A stretch of DNA of 64,000 nt from Micrococcales bacterium (GTDB taxonomy: Bacteria; Actinomycetota; Actinomycetes; Actinomycetales; Microbacteriaceae): positions 1 through 64,000 of the forward strand of contig JACRGJ010000086.1 of the NCBI GenBank assembly GCA_016212425.1, read 5' to 3'. The notes below the pieces were generated by a model, which was not told the DNA's origin, ran no database searches, and saw nothing but the letters and a program-made list of their open reading frames with translations. This document shows positions 42,625 through 52,126 of this stretch, piece after piece. Positions within the stretch are counted from its first letter, which is position 1. Each line of letters opens with the position of its first letter. The position numbers and the translations under genes were made by a program.

Positions 42625-43271
42625 GGACTCCTCCGGGAATCGGTGGCGACGGCCGTCGCCAGGGTGCGGAACTCGCCCGTCGAGGCGGTGCCGGACAGCA
42701 CCACCCGCGATCCGTTCAGCTCGGCCGCCAGGGCGTAGGCCAGGTTGCCGGGATCGTCGGCGTCGCGACGGTCGTACACCGTCCAGTCCACCCCGGCGAT
42801 CGTCACGGCGCCGGTCGCCCGGGTCTTGCCGAGCCGGTCGGCGACCCAGGCATCCGTCCCGCGGATCCCTTGCGCCAGCGCCGCGTACTGCTTCGCCGGG
42901 GTCACCCACCCGACATCCCAGACGGGCACGCCGTCCGCGGGGTCCCCGTTCCACTCCGCCCGGTTCGCCGCCCAGCCGTCGGAGAGCCGCGGGACCAGAA
43001 GGGGCCGCGGCGAATCCTGCTGCGCCTGATCGGCTACCGCGCGCCAGTCGACCGGCTCGACCAGGCTCTGCCGATCGGGACGCACGACCACGATGACGAG
43101 GAACGCGACGACGGCGAGCGAGGCGACCAGCGCGATGACCAGGTTGAACGCCGTCTGGTTGGCGCGTCGCTGCCGCCGCGACTCGGCCTTCCGGTCCGCG
43201 GCCTCCTGCGGGGACTCGGGCCGTCCGAGCTCCGCGACGATGCGCCGGTCGTCGGGACGGGGACCGCTCAC
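42621..43271 (-). CDS. DUF4245 membrane-anchored protein
   Basis: A 216-residue protein of DUF4245, function unknown. A basic cytoplasmic region (residues 1-42, with [13 protein letters not shown]), one membrane segment ([22 protein letters not shown]) and an extracytoplasmic domain. The DUF4245 family is usually found beside xseA/xseB, glpX or fum in Actinobacteria, as here. The GTG at 43271 overlaps the end of xseB by 4 bp. Confidence 0.86.
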   Translation of the reverse strand: MSGPRPDDRRIVAELGRPESPQEAADRKAESRRQRRANQTAFNLVIALVASLAVVAFLVIVVVRPDRQSLVEPVDWRAVADQAQQDSPRPLLVPRLSDGWAANRAEWNGDPADGVPVWDVGWVTPAKQYAALAQGIRGTDAWVADRLGKTRATGAVTIAGVDWTVYDRRDADDPGNLAYALAAELNGSRVVLSGTASTGEFRTLATAVATDSRRSP

Positions 43272-43609
43272 CGCTCCGCCGCGGGATCCGGCGCGCCGCT
43301 TCGCGCCGCGCCGCCCGGCTCCGACGCGCCGCTCCGCGCCGCGCCGGGCTGTTCTGACGCGCCGCTTCGCGCCGCGCCGGGCTGTTCTGACGCGCCGCTC
43401 CGCGCCGCGTCCAAACGCGCTTTCGCCCCGATCAGCCACTCCTCGCAGCGCCGGGCGAGGGCCTCGCCGCGCTCCCAGAGAGCCAGGGACTCCTCGAGCG
43501 TCGGCGACCCCTGCTCGAGCGCCGTCACCACCCGCACCAGCTCGTCGCGGGCCTGCTCGTAACCGAGCCCGGCCACCTCGGCCGGGGGCGTCTCGGGAGC
43601 GGTCTGCAC
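43268..43609 (-). CDS. xseB: Exodeoxyribonuclease VII small subunit
   Basis: The helical small subunit that partners XseA. Of 113 residues, the first 75 are the normal XseB fold ([20 protein letters not shown], then [19 protein letters not shown]). The remainder is an added tail of 11-residue repeats ([11 protein letters not shown]), which is not part of the family. It lies 9 bp downstream of xseA. Confidence 0.93.
   Translation of the reverse strand: MQTAPETPPAEVAGLGYEQARDELVRVVTALEQGSPTLEESLALWERGEALARRCEEWLIGAKARLDAARSGASEQPGAARSGASEQPGAARSGASEPGGAARSGAPDPAAER
43290..43412. repeat. 33-bp tandem repeats forming the XseB tail
   Basis: Units at about 43290-43322, 43323-43355 and 43356-43388 plus a partial to 43412; two units differ by one base. 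They keep the reading frame (11 codons each), so copy-number change would lengthen or shorten the protein in steps of 11 residues. Confidence 0.8.
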
Positions 43610-43618
43610 GGGCCGATC

Positions 43619-44917
43619 CTACCGGCGTCCGCCGTCATCCTCGGGGGTTCCGACCGCCTCCGCGCTTCCCGCTGCGACCGCCGTGAGGGCACCGTCGGCG
43701 ACCGTGATCCGCAGCGGCGTCCCCTCGGACGCCTCCGTGACGGAGCGCACCGCGCGCCCGTCCGGCAACTGGGCGATCGCGTACCCCCGCTCGAGCGTGC
43801 GGCGCGGGCTCAGGGAGCGCAGCTGTCCGGTCAGCTCGGCGACCGCGAGATGCGAGCGCTCGAGGCGATGCTCCATCAGCTCGCTCCCGCGGGCGACCCA
43901 GCGGGTGAGCTCCTCCGCGCGATCGTCGACGATCCGCCCCGGGTCGGCCAGCACCGGGCGCGACCGCAGTGACGACATCAGTTCGATCTGCGCCGAGACG
44001 AGGTGCAGCATCCGCACGTCGAGCCGGCTGCGAACCTGCCCGATGCGCGACAGCTCGTCGGCCACATCCGGGACCACGCGCTTCGCGGCATCCGTCGGCG
44101 TCGACGCGCGCAGGTCGGCGACCTCGTCGAGCAGCGGACGGTCGTTCTCGTGCCCGACCGCACTCACCAGCGGGGTGCCGCACGCCGCCGCCGCGCGCAC
44201 CAGCTGCTCGTCGCTGAAGACCAGCAGGTTCTGGAAGTCCCCGCCGCCGCGCGCCACGATGATGACCTCGACGGCCGGATCGGCGTCCAGCTCGCGGATG
44301 CCGGCCGCCACGTCGCCGGCGGCGCGCTCGCCCTGCACCGCCGCGTGACGGACGCGGAAGCGGACGTTCGGCCAGCGCAGCTGGGCGTTGCGGAGCACGT
44401 CCTTCTCGGCATCCGAATCCTTGCCGGTGACCAGCCCGATGCATCGCGGCAGGAACGGCAGCGGCCGTTTCCGCTCCGGCGCGAACAGGCCCTCGGCGGC
44501 GAGGCTGCGGCGCAGCCGCTCGAGCCGCTCGAGGAGGTCGCCCAGGCCGACGTGGCGCAGCTGGTAGACGAGCATGCTCAGCGAGCCCGCCTTCAGCCAG
44601 TAGTCCGGCTTGATCAGGGCGAGCACCCGGTCGCCCTGGGAGAACTCGCCGTCGATCCGGGCGAGGGTCGAGCCCCACGCGGTGATCGAGACGGTCACGT
44701 CGCGCTCGAGATCCTTGAGCTTGCCGTAGGCGGTGCCGCCGCGCAGATTCCACTGCGTCAGCTCGCCCTCGACCCACACCGTGCCGAGCCGGTCGATCCA
44801 GCCCTTGAGCTTCGTGGACAGCTCGCTCACGCCCCACGGGGCATCGGGCGTGGACGGCGGCCCGCCGGTGCGGGCAGCGGATGCGGTGCTCGCTGCCACG
44901 CCGACCGGATCCGTCAC
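43619..44917 (-). CDS. xseA: Exodeoxyribonuclease VII large subunit
   Basis: Degrades single-stranded DNA from both ends together with XseB. The 432-residue product has an N-terminal OB-fold (VSELSTKLKGWIDRLGTVWVEGELTQW), the catalytic XseA core with GLVTGKDSDAEKDVLRN, IIVARGGGDFQNLLVFSDEQLVRA (described in pieces) and SAVGHENDRPLLDEVADLRASTP. Coiled-coil and C-terminal segments follow. The GTG start is 6 nt after tagcct (44924-44929 on the minus strand), a leaderless pattern. First gene of a four-gene run. Confidence 0.95.
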   Translation of the reverse strand: MTDPVGVAASTASAARTGGPPSTPDAPWGVSELSTKLKGWIDRLGTVWVEGELTQWNLRGGTAYGKLKDLERDVTVSITAWGSTLARIDGEFSQGDRVLALIKPDYWLKAGSLSMLVYQLRHVGLGDLLERLERLRRSLAAEGLFAPERKRPLPFLPRCIGLVTGKDSDAEKDVLRNAQLRWPNVRFRVRHAAVQGERAAGDVAAGIRELDADPAVEVIIVARGGGDFQNLLVFSDEQLVRAAAACGTPLVSAVGHENDRPLLDEVADLRASTPTDAAKRVVPDVADELSRIGQVRSRLDVRMLHLVSAQIELMSSLRSRPVLADPGRIVDDRAEELTRWVARGSELMEHRLERSHLAVAELTGQLRSLSPRRTLERGYAIAQLPDGRAVRSVTEASEGTPLRITVADGALTAVAAGSAEAVGTPEDDGGRR

Positions 44918-44987
44918 GCGGCCAGGCTAGGCCACGCGCCGGACACCGGCCGCCCGCGCCGGCCGCCCGCGCCGGCGGGTGCGTCGG

Positions 44988-44993
44988 TACCGT
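44988..44993 (+). promoter_or_regulatory. -10 box of a leaderless promoter deciding the MOSC gene start
   Basis: taccgt lies 6 nt before the ATG at 45000; an upstream in-frame start at 44979 would precede the box. Confidence 0.5.
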
Positions 44994-44999
44994 GTGCGG

Positions 45000-45689
45000 A
45001 TGGGCGTGCTCGAATCGGTCAACATCGCGGTCGCGGCGCCGAACCCGCACAAGACCGCCGGGCGCACCGGGATCGACAAGCGAGCGCAGCCCGGCCTCGT
45101 CGCGGTGCGCGACCCGGGGCCGAAGGGCACGGGCCTGGGCAGCGGGCTGGTCGGGGACGTGATCGGCGACACCGAGAACCACGGCGGCACCGACCAGGCG
45201 GTGTACGCCGTCGCCCGTGAGGTCCTCGACGAGTGGGAGGGACGGCTGGAGCGTCTCCTCCCGGACGGGTCCTTCGGCGAGAACCTGACCACCCGCGGCA
45301 TCGACGTCGACGGTGCACTGATCGGGGAGCGCTGGCGGGTCGGCGACGCCGTGGAGCTGGTCGTGACCAGTCCGCGGATCCCCTGCGTCACCTTCCGCCA
45401 CCACATCGACCGCCCCGGCTGGCTGAAGACCTTCACCGCGGATGTGCGCCCCGGCGCGTACCTCGCGGTCGCGGCGCCCGGTGGGATCAGGGCCGGGGAC
45501 GAGATCCGGGTGCTCCACCGACCCGGTCACGGCGTGACCGTGGCTCAGCTGTTCCGCGCCCTCACGACGGAGAAGCACCGGCTGCCCGGACTGGTCGAGC
45601 GGCTCGGCGGCGACGCGGTCGCCGAGCTGGTCCAGACCGTCGCCGCGGAGGCGGGGCGCGCCCAGCCCGCACCGCAGGGGCGCCCGTAG
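45000..45689 (+). CDS. MOSC domain-containing protein (YiiM-like)
   Basis: A 229-residue MOSC protein related to YiiM, which reduces N-hydroxylated compounds using a molybdenum cofactor. The conserved cysteine is in SPRIPCVTFRHH near residue 130; DTENHGGTDQAVYAVAREVLDEW and FGENLTTRGIDVDGALIGERW are family blocks. The partner reductase is not adjacent. The start follows a taccgt box with 6 nt spacing. Substrate unknown. Confidence 0.87.
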   Translation: MGVLESVNIAVAAPNPHKTAGRTGIDKRAQPGLVAVRDPGPKGTGLGSGLVGDVIGDTENHGGTDQAVYAVAREVLDEWEGRLERLLPDGSFGENLTTRGIDVDGALIGERWRVGDAVELVVTSPRIPCVTFRHHIDRPGWLKTFTADVRPGAYLAVAAPGGIRAGDEIRVLHRPGHGVTVAQLFRALTTEKHRLPGLVERLGGDAVAELVQTVAAEAGRAQPAPQGRP

Positions 45690-45692
45690 GAT
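45687..45692 (+). promoter_or_regulatory. -10 box of a leaderless promoter for ispH
   Basis: taggat overlaps the MOSC stop codon and lies 6 nt before the GTG at 45699. Confidence 0.5.
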
Positions 45693-45698
45693 CCGAGG

Positions 45699-46769
45699 GT
45701 GTCCGGCATCACCAACGGCGCGCTCACTCTCGATGCGCCGCGCGCCCCGCGCGCCAGCGGGCGCCTCCGCGACCTCCCCGCGCCGGGCGCCAAGCGCATC
45801 CTGCTGGCCTCGCCGCGCGGCTACTGCGCCGGGGTCGACCGTGCCGTGATCGCCGTCGAGAAAGCGATCGAGCACTTCGGCGCACCGGTGTACGTGCGCA
45901 AGCAGATCGTGCACAACGTCCACGTCGTGAGCGAGCTCGAGCAGCGCGGAGCGGTGTTCGTCGACGAGGTCGACGAGGTGCCCGAGGGTGCACACCTGGT
46001 GTTCAGCGCGCACGGAGTCTCTCCGGCCGTGAAGCGGGCGGCAGCCGACCGGCGCCTCGAGGCGATCGACGCGACCTGTCCGCTCGTGACGAAGGTGCAT
46101 CGGGAGGCGACCCGCTTCGCGAAGCAGGAGGCCACCATCCTGCTCATCGGGCATGCCGGTCACGAAGAGGTCGAGGGAACCATGGGCCACGCCCCCGAGC
46201 GCACGATCCTCGTGAACGGACCTGACGACGTCGACGCGATCGTGGTGCCGGAGGAGGGCGAGCTGGTCTGGATCTCGCAGACCACGCTCTCGGTCGACGA
46301 GACGATGGACACCGTCCGCCGCCTGCGCGAGCGGTTCCCGCGGCTGCAGGATCCGCCCTCGGACGACATCTGCTACGCCACCCAGAATCGCCAGGTGGCG
46401 ATCAAGAAGGTCGCCCCGGAGGCCGACCTCGTCATCGTGGTCGGATCGGCCAACAGCTCCAACAGCGTCCGCCTGGTCGAGGTCGCCCTCGAGCACGGCG
46501 CGAGGGCCGCCTACCGCGTCGACTACGCGGAGGAGATCCGCCAGGAATGGCTCGACGGCGTCGCCTCCATCGGCGTCTCCAGCGGAGCGTCGGTGCCCGA
46601 GGTGCTGGTGCAGGAGGTGCTGGCCGACCTCGCGGATGCCGGGTACGGCGAGGTGCGGGAGGTGCGCACGGCGGAGGAGGATCTGATGTTCTCGCTGCCG
46701 AAGGAGTTGCGTCGCACCGCGGAGGGCGCCGCCGAGGTCCGCGCGCTCGGCGGCCGGATCCGCTCGTGA
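45699..46769 (+). CDS. ispH: 4-hydroxy-3-methylbut-2-enyl diphosphate reductase
   Basis: The last step of the MEP isoprenoid pathway, giving IPP and DMAPP; an iron-sulfur enzyme. The 356-residue product carries the three cluster cysteines: Cys43 in [10 protein letters not shown], one in [11 protein letters not shown], and one in [26 protein letters not shown] and [15 protein letters not shown] are substrate-site blocks. The N-terminal 30 residues are an actinobacterial extension. It feeds the same pathway as uppS. The stop overlaps the next GTG. Confidence 0.96.
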   Translation: MSGITNGALTLDAPRAPRASGRLRDLPAPGAKRILLASPRGYCAGVDRAVIAVEKAIEHFGAPVYVRKQIVHNVHVVSELEQRGAVFVDEVDEVPEGAHLVFSAHGVSPAVKRAAADRRLEAIDATCPLVTKVHREATRFAKQEATILLIGHAGHEEVEGTMGHAPERTILVNGPDDVDAIVVPEEGELVWISQTTLSVDETMDTVRRLRERFPRLQDPPSDDICYATQNRQVAIKKVAPEADLVIVVGSANSSNSVRLVEVALEHGARAAYRVDYAEEIRQEWLDGVASIGVSSGASVPEVLVQEVLADLADAGYGEVREVRTAEEDLMFSLPKELRRTAEGAAEVRALGGRIRS

Positions 46770-47302
46770 GCCAGTCCGCCGATCCCTCAGACCCACGACC
46801 GCGCCCGGACTTCGGGGAGTACGCCAGCCCGGAGGAGGTCGCCCGGATCACGGGTCGCCCCGTCGGCGCGGACCCGGTGCCGCCCCCCGCCGCGGCGGAC
46901 CCCGCATCCGGGGCAAGCCCGATCACTCCGCCGGGCCGCGCCGCGCCCCTGTGGGATCGCGCCCTCACGGTGACGCTGTTCGTCGTCGGCGCATGGACGG
47001 TGGCGGGCTTCGTGTTCGACCCGCTCACCTTCTCGACCAGTCTGGAAGCGAGCGCCCGCAGCGCCGGCTTCACCGGCGATGTCGCCGATGCCACCATCGA
47101 CCAGATCGGCCGCGTGGTCGGCATCACGCTGCTGGTCGTGTTCGTCGGAGCCCTGGTCGGTGCACTGCTGCTGCGCCCGCGCTTCCGCATCCTGTTCTGG
47201 ATCCCGCTGAGCGCCGCGGTCCTCTCGGCGATCGTGCTCCTCGTCGGCCTCTCGATCGCGGTGGCGCACGTGCCGGGGCTGCTGGATCAGCTCACGCGCT
47301 GA
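46766..47302 (+). CDS. DUF6264 membrane protein
   Basis: A 178-residue protein. A hydrophilic Pro-rich N-terminus with [20 protein letters not shown] is followed by three membrane segments (about 75-92, 120-140 and 148-170). It fits the DUF6264 family of Microbacteriaceae, usually located immediately after ispH. The function is not known. The GTG start overlaps the ispH stop (GTGA). Confidence 0.8.
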   Translation: MSQSADPSDPRPRPDFGEYASPEEVARITGRPVGADPVPPPAAADPASGASPITPPGRAAPLWDRALTVTLFVVGAWTVAGFVFDPLTFSTSLEASARSAGFTGDVADATIDQIGRVVGITLLVVFVGALVGALLLRPRFRILFWIPLSAAVLSAIVLLVGLSIAVAHVPGLLDQLTR

Positions 47303-47376
47303 TACCGGCACCCGAGCGCGGCCCGGGATGCGATGATGCGGCAGCACCGCAGTTGGCGCGGTCGACGGAGGTGGGC

Positions 47377-48612
47377 ATGCGGGTCGCCGTGCTCCCGCGG
47401 GAGGGGGCCGCCTCGGTCATCACCGGAGCCGTCTCGCGGATGGCGTGGGCTTTCGCGATCGTGCAGATGCTGCTCGTCGTGCCGGTGCTGGTCGAGACGC
47501 TCCTGCGGGCCGGCCGGCCGGAGGCGATCCCGCTGCCGCTCGCCCTCGCCCTCGCGCAGCTCCTCCTCCTCGCCGTGGCAGCCAGGATCGCGCGGCCGTG
47601 GGCGGTCCTCGGCTACCTCGCCCTGGGCGCTCCTCTGTGCGGCGGATTCCAGCTCGCCGTGATCGCGGCGTTGCCCGGGGCCGTGCCCGACGCACTGTTC
47701 CTCGTCAACCGGCCGGCGGTGGCGCTCATCGGGGTGGGGGTCACCGCCACCTCGACGCTCACGGGCATCGCCTGGGTCGTCCTCGGCTTCAGCGTCTCGG
47801 TGGTCACGACGGGCATCGTCAGCGTCCTCGCCGGCACCCCGTTCGCCACGGGCTACGCGCCGGCCGTGTTCCTCGGGTCCACCATCGCCGCCTATTCCGG
47901 ACTCGCGCTCATCCAGCGTCGGTCGCGCGCGCGAGTGCCGGACTTCGATCAGCTCGAGGCCGAGACGCAGGCGCTCGTCGAGGAGGTGAGCCTCTCGCGG
48001 CGCACCTCCGCGGTCGTGCACGACACGGTGCTCAACGATCTCGCGATCGTGATGAACGGCCCGGACGTCCTGGACGAGCGCACGCGCGCGCGACTCCGGG
48101 CCGACCTCGCCACCCTCACCGGTGCCGAGTGGCTGACGGTGGCGCACGGCATCCGCCCCCCGGACGAGCAGGATGCCCGGGTGCGCAACGCGATCGCGGA
48201 GATCATCAGCGACTTCCAGTGGCGCGGCCTGACGGTGCGCATCTCGGGGGTGAGCAACGGCATCAACCACCTGGACCCGGCTCTCGTCGACGCGATGATC
48301 GACGGGATCCGCGCCGCGCTGGAGAACGTGCTGCGCCACTCCGGCGCCAGCGCGGCGGAGGTGGCCTTCGCCGCGGATGACCGCGCCGTGACCGTGATGG
48401 TGGTCGATCACGGTGACGGCTTCGATCTCGCCGCCGTCGAGGCGGAGCGGCTCGGGCTGCGGGAGTCGATCGTGCGCCGGGTGGTGGACGCGGGCGGATC
48501 GGTGCGGGTCTGGTCCAGCCCGGGCTCGGGCACCTCGGTAATCATGGCGGGTCCGATCCAGTCGATCATCCTGCGCGATGACGGCGGGCTCGAGCAGGGA
48601 GGACGCCGATGA
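47377..48612 (+). CDS. Histidine-kinase-like membrane sensor (HisKA_3 type)
   Basis: A 411-residue sensor: about six membrane segments (residues 20-175), a helical linker (DFDQLEAETQALVEEVSLSRR), then the phosphoacceptor box VVHDTVLNDL with His215, and an ATPase domain with the N-box ALENVLRHSGAS and G-box VDHGDGF. GACGGAGGTGGGC precedes the ATG at 47377. The stop overlaps the next gene (ATGA). No response regulator gene lies in the neighbourhood, which is unusual for a NarL-type kinase. Confidence 0.85.
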   Translation: MRVAVLPREGAASVITGAVSRMAWAFAIVQMLLVVPVLVETLLRAGRPEAIPLPLALALAQLLLLAVAARIARPWAVLGYLALGAPLCGGFQLAVIAALPGAVPDALFLVNRPAVALIGVGVTATSTLTGIAWVVLGFSVSVVTTGIVSVLAGTPFATGYAPAVFLGSTIAAYSGLALIQRRSRARVPDFDQLEAETQALVEEVSLSRRTSAVVHDTVLNDLAIVMNGPDVLDERTRARLRADLATLTGAEWLTVAHGIRPPDEQDARVRNAIAEIISDFQWRGLTVRISGVSNGINHLDPALVDAMIDGIRAALENVLRHSGASAAEVAFAADDRAVTVMVVDHGDGFDLAAVEAERLGLRESIVRRVVDAGGSVRVWSSPGSGTSVIMAGPIQSIILRDDGGLEQGGRR

Positions 48613-49793
48613 GCAGAGGCCTGGTCCCGATCTCGCCGCGGCAGATCGACCCGCTCGGCTGGATCACCGGACCCCTGGTACCGCTGGCCTTCGCGGGGCT
48701 GACCACCCTTTACGCCCTCCGGTCGATCGTGATGGAGCAGGGGCGGGGCTCGCCGGTGCTCCAGGGAGCCGCCGTCGTCGGGTTCGTCACCGCCCTCGTG
48801 CTGCTCCACGCGGCCGGGCGCGGTCTGCGCGGGGCGGTGGGTCTGGGGGCCGCCCTCAGCGCGGCGGCGATCGGCACGCTGTCGCTTCTGGTGTCGGCGG
48901 TCGGCTACGCCGGGAGCGAGTTCGCCATACAGCTGTGGTGGGCGCCGATCTCGCTGGCCCTGGTGTTCGCGGCGCTCGCGCCGAACCTCCCTGCGGCCCG
49001 GGTGCTCGCCGTCGGCGGGGTCACCAGCGCCGCGTGCATCCCGGTGGCGACAGCGCTCCTCGCGCCCGGCATCCGCGTGTGGGGTCCCGTCTCGGTCGCG
49101 GTGATCGTGGGCACGCCGCTTCTGGGCGGCACGGTGCTCGCGGCGATCTTCTCCCGGTATGTGGTGCGCAGGATGCAGCGGCTGCTGGAGGCGCGGTCGC
49201 AGAACGTGATCGTTCCCCGGCCCGCGGTCGATGCCAGGGCGGAGACGCTCGAGCGGGCCCGTCTCGCGGCGCTGACCGCGCGTGCGGTGCCGTTCCTCGA
49301 GGAGCTCATCCGGCGCGGCGAGATCCGGACCGCGGATCGCGCCCTGGCCGGCCAGTTGGCGCGCCGCCTGCGCGACGACCTCGTGACCCAGGCGGCCGGC
49401 AGCTGGATCGACCGGCTCGACACCGCCTCCCGGCTGGTCGTGGTCGACCCCGACCGGCGGGCTGATGCGCTGCGGCCGCCGCAGCGGACGGCACTGCGGG
49501 CGCTCATCACGGCCCTGCTCACCTCGCCCTCGATCGACGCGGAGTCGTTGCTCGTCGAGTTGCGCGCCGGAGCGGACGGCGCCACGGCCGTCGGGATCAC
49601 CGTCGACGCCGAGCTACCCGAGGGCCGCAGGATGATGTTCCTGGCGCCCTCGATGCTGACTCTCGAGATGACGGCCGATGACCTGACGTGGGTGAACGAC
49701 GAGTTCCTCCGAGTGAGATTCCGGTTCCCCCCCGAATCGAAGCCGGTGCCCGGCACGGAACCGAGGCGTCGGCCGCGCCGGACGAGGGAGTGA
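48609..49793 (+). CDS. Hypothetical membrane protein paired with the sensor gene
   Basis: A 394-residue protein with about six membrane segments (residues 20-195) followed by a cytosolic part of 200 residues. The overall plan mirrors the sensor upstream, with a dimerisation-like helix (ETLERARLAALTARAVPFLEEL), but I see no phosphoacceptor histidine box and no ATP-binding G-box. It may be a degenerate kinase partner. It is co-translated with the sensor by a 4-bp overlap and convergent with the aldolase gene. Confidence 0.7.
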   Translation: MSRGLVPISPRQIDPLGWITGPLVPLAFAGLTTLYALRSIVMEQGRGSPVLQGAAVVGFVTALVLLHAAGRGLRGAVGLGAALSAAAIGTLSLLVSAVGYAGSEFAIQLWWAPISLALVFAALAPNLPAARVLAVGGVTSAACIPVATALLAPGIRVWGPVSVAVIVGTPLLGGTVLAAIFSRYVVRRMQRLLEARSQNVIVPRPAVDARAETLERARLAALTARAVPFLEELIRRGEIRTADRALAGQLARRLRDDLVTQAAGSWIDRLDTASRLVVVDPDRRADALRPPQRTALRALITALLTSPSIDAESLLVELRAGADGATAVGITVDAELPEGRRMMFLAPSMLTLEMTADDLTWVNDEFLRVRFRFPPESKPVPGTEPRRRPRRTRE

Positions 49794-49799
49794 CCCGCC

Positions 49800-50831
49800 T
49801 CAGGCGCTGATCGAGTGTCCGTGCGAGCCGAGCTGGCGGGTCGCCTCGACGACGCGCGCGGCCATGTCGGTCTCGGCGTTCTTGCCCCAGGCGCGCGGGT
49901 CGTAGACCTTCTTATTGCCGACCTCGCCGTCGACCTTGAGCACGCCGTCGTAGTGGGAGAGCATCCACCCGGCGACCGAGCGGGTGAAGGCGTACTGCGT
50001 GTCGGTGTCGATGTTCATCTTCACGACGCCGTTTCCTACGGCCTCGCGGATCTCGTCGTCCGTCGAGCCCGACCCGCCGTGGAAGACCAGATCCAGCGGC
50101 TTCGGATCCGTGCCGAAGCGCTCCGCGATGCCCGCCTGGATCTCGCCGAGCAGCTCCGGTCGCAGCTTCACGTTGCCCGGCTTGTACACGCCGTGCACGT
50201 TGCCGAAGGTGAGCGCGGCGATGTAGCGCCCCTGGTCGCCCAGCCCGAGCGCCTCCACCGCCTTGGTGACGTCGCCGACCGTCGTGTACAGCGCGTCGTT
50301 GGTTCCCTCGTGCGCCACGCCGTCCTCTTCGCCGCCGACCACGCCGATCTCCACTTCGAGGATCGCGTGGATCGCGTGCAACCGGGGAAGCAGCTCCTTC
50401 GCGATGTCGAGGTTCTCCTCCAGCGGCACCGCCGAGCCGTCCCACATGTGCGACTGGAAGATCGGGTTCCGCCCCGCCTTGACCTCCGCTTCGGAGGCCT
50501 CGAGCAGCGGGATGACGAAGCCGGGGAGTGCGTCCTTCGGACAGTGGTCGGTGTGCAACGCCACGGTGACGGGGTAGTTCTTGGCGACCTCGGTGGCGAA
50601 GCGCGCGAAGGCGAGCGCTCCGGATGCGCGGGCCTTCACGCTCTGCCCGGCGAAGTAGTCGGCACCGCCGGTGGTGACCTGGATGATGCCGTCCGAGCCC
50701 GCCTCGGTGAGTCCCTGCAGCACCGCGTTGATCGTCGATGAGCTGGAGACGTTCACGGCGGGGAAGGCGTAGGCGCCGGCCTTGGCCCTGTCGAGCATCT
50801 CGGCGTACTGGTCGGGGGTGGCGACGGGCAT
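49800..50831 (-). CDS. fbaA: Class II fructose-bisphosphate aldolase
   Basis: Zinc-dependent cleavage and formation of fructose 1,6-bisphosphate. From the ATG at 50831 it has 343 residues. VALHTDHCPK near residue 95 holds the catalytic Asp and a zinc His; LEVEIGVVGGEEDGV, FGNVHGVYKPGNVKL and LVFHGGSGSTDDEI complete the active site, and MNIDTDTQYAFT follows. GGAGACC precedes the start. It is divergent from glpX, which dephosphorylates the same sugar phosphate in gluconeogenesis. Confidence 0.96.
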   Translation of the reverse strand: MPVATPDQYAEMLDRAKAGAYAFPAVNVSSSSTINAVLQGLTEAGSDGIIQVTTGGADYFAGQSVKARASGALAFARFATEVAKNYPVTVALHTDHCPKDALPGFVIPLLEASEAEVKAGRNPIFQSHMWDGSAVPLEENLDIAKELLPRLHAIHAILEVEIGVVGGEEDGVAHEGTNDALYTTVGDVTKAVEALGLGDQGRYIAALTFGNVHGVYKPGNVKLRPELLGEIQAGIAERFGTDPKPLDLVFHGGSGSTDDEIREAVGNGVVKMNIDTDTQYAFTRSVAGWMLSHYDGVLKVDGEVGNKKVYDPRAWGKNAETDMAARVVEATRQLGSHGHSISA

Positions 50832-50913
50832 GGGGGTCTCCTTCGCGGGCCGGTTCGGCTCGACTCTATCGGGCGGCCCAGCGGCGCCGCGCGCTCCACG
50901 ATCGCGCCCCGGA

Positions 50914-50919
50914 TAGGCT
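50914..50919 (+). promoter_or_regulatory. -10 box of a leaderless promoter for glpX
   Basis: taggct lies 6 nt before the GTG at 50926. Confidence 0.5.
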
Positions 50920-50925
50920 CCGAGG

Positions 50926-51912
50926 GTGGCGACGACGGAGACCGGAACCCTCTTCCTGCACCCGACACGGAACCTCGCGCTGGAGCTCGTGCGCGCCACC
51001 GAGGCGGCGGCGATCCGCGCGGTGCCCTTCATCGGGCGCGGCGACAAGCTCGGCGCCGACGGTGCCGCGGTGGATGCGATGCGCAAGTTCCTCGGGACGG
51101 TGAACTTCGCCGGGGTGGTGGTGATCGGCGAGGGCGAGAAGGACAAGGCGCCGATGCTGTTCAACGGGGAGCAGGTCGGCACCGGGCGCGGACCCGCCTG
51201 CGATATCGCGGTGGATCCGATCGACGGCACCTCGCTCACCGCGGCGGGGCGCCGGAACGCGATCTCGATGATCGCCGCGTCCGACCGCGGCTCGATGCTC
51301 GATGCGCACACCGTGTTCTACATGGACAAGATCGTCACCGGTCCCGAGGGCATCGGCGTCGTCGACATCCGCCAGTCGGTGGCGGAGAACATCCGAGCGC
51401 TCGCCGCCGCGAAGCGCAAGCCGGTGGGGGAGATGTCGATCGGCGTGCTGGATCGGCCCCGGCACGAGGATCTTATCCGCGCGATCCGCGAGGCGGGCGC
51501 GGGAACCCGCCTCCTGCTGGATGGCGACGTCGCCGGCGGCATCGATGCGGCCAGCTACGAGGGACGGCTGGACATGTGCATCGGCCGGGGCGGCAGCCCG
51601 GAGGGCGTCGCGACCGCGTGCGCGATCAAGGCGCTCGGCGGTCTCATCCAGACCCGACTGGCCCCGCAGACCGACGAGGAGCGGGCGAACGGCGAGGCGG
51701 ACGGGCTGAAGTTCGACCACGTGTACGAGGCCGACGAACTGGTGCGCGGCGACAACACCTTCTTCGTCGCGACCGGCGTCACCGACGGAAACCTCGTCGG
51801 CGGGGTCCGTCGGAAGGGTCCCGTCATCCGCACCGAGTCGATCGTGCTCCGCGCGCGCTCCGGGACGATCCGGCGGATCACCGCCGATCACCTCGCCGAG
51901 AAGTGGCTCTGA
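50926..51912 (+). CDS. glpX: Class II fructose-1,6-bisphosphatase
   Basis: The committed gluconeogenic step from fructose 1,6-bisphosphate to fructose 6-phosphate. The 328-residue product has the lithium-sensitive phosphatase signature VVVIGEGEKDKAPM and AVDPIDGTSLTAAGR, with GRGGSPEGVATACAIKALGG near residue 220. In Mycobacterium GlpX is the main FBPase. It is divergent from the aldolase gene, and the shared spacer of 94 bp may coordinate the pair. Confidence 0.95.
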   Translation: MATTETGTLFLHPTRNLALELVRATEAAAIRAVPFIGRGDKLGADGAAVDAMRKFLGTVNFAGVVVIGEGEKDKAPMLFNGEQVGTGRGPACDIAVDPIDGTSLTAAGRRNAISMIAASDRGSMLDAHTVFYMDKIVTGPEGIGVVDIRQSVAENIRALAAAKRKPVGEMSIGVLDRPRHEDLIRAIREAGAGTRLLLDGDVAGGIDAASYEGRLDMCIGRGGSPEGVATACAIKALGGLIQTRLAPQTDEERANGEADGLKFDHVYEADELVRGDNTFFVATGVTDGNLVGGVRRKGPVIRTESIVLRARSGTIRRITADHLAEKWL

Positions 51913-52126
51913 TCCGGCGTCACGCCAGCAGCCGTAGGCATGAGCCCTCGCTCGTTCCAGAGGGAGCGCTCGCGCTGGTCTGAGTCTCGGTCGCGGGGGA
52001 CGCAGCGGATGCGCGGCCCTGCCCGGCTGGTTCGCCTCGACGACCGCAACGCGGCCCCGCGTGCTCCGGCCGTTCCCGGCACGCATTGGACGGGGCAGCA
52101 CTCCGGAGTCAGCTCACGACCGCGTC

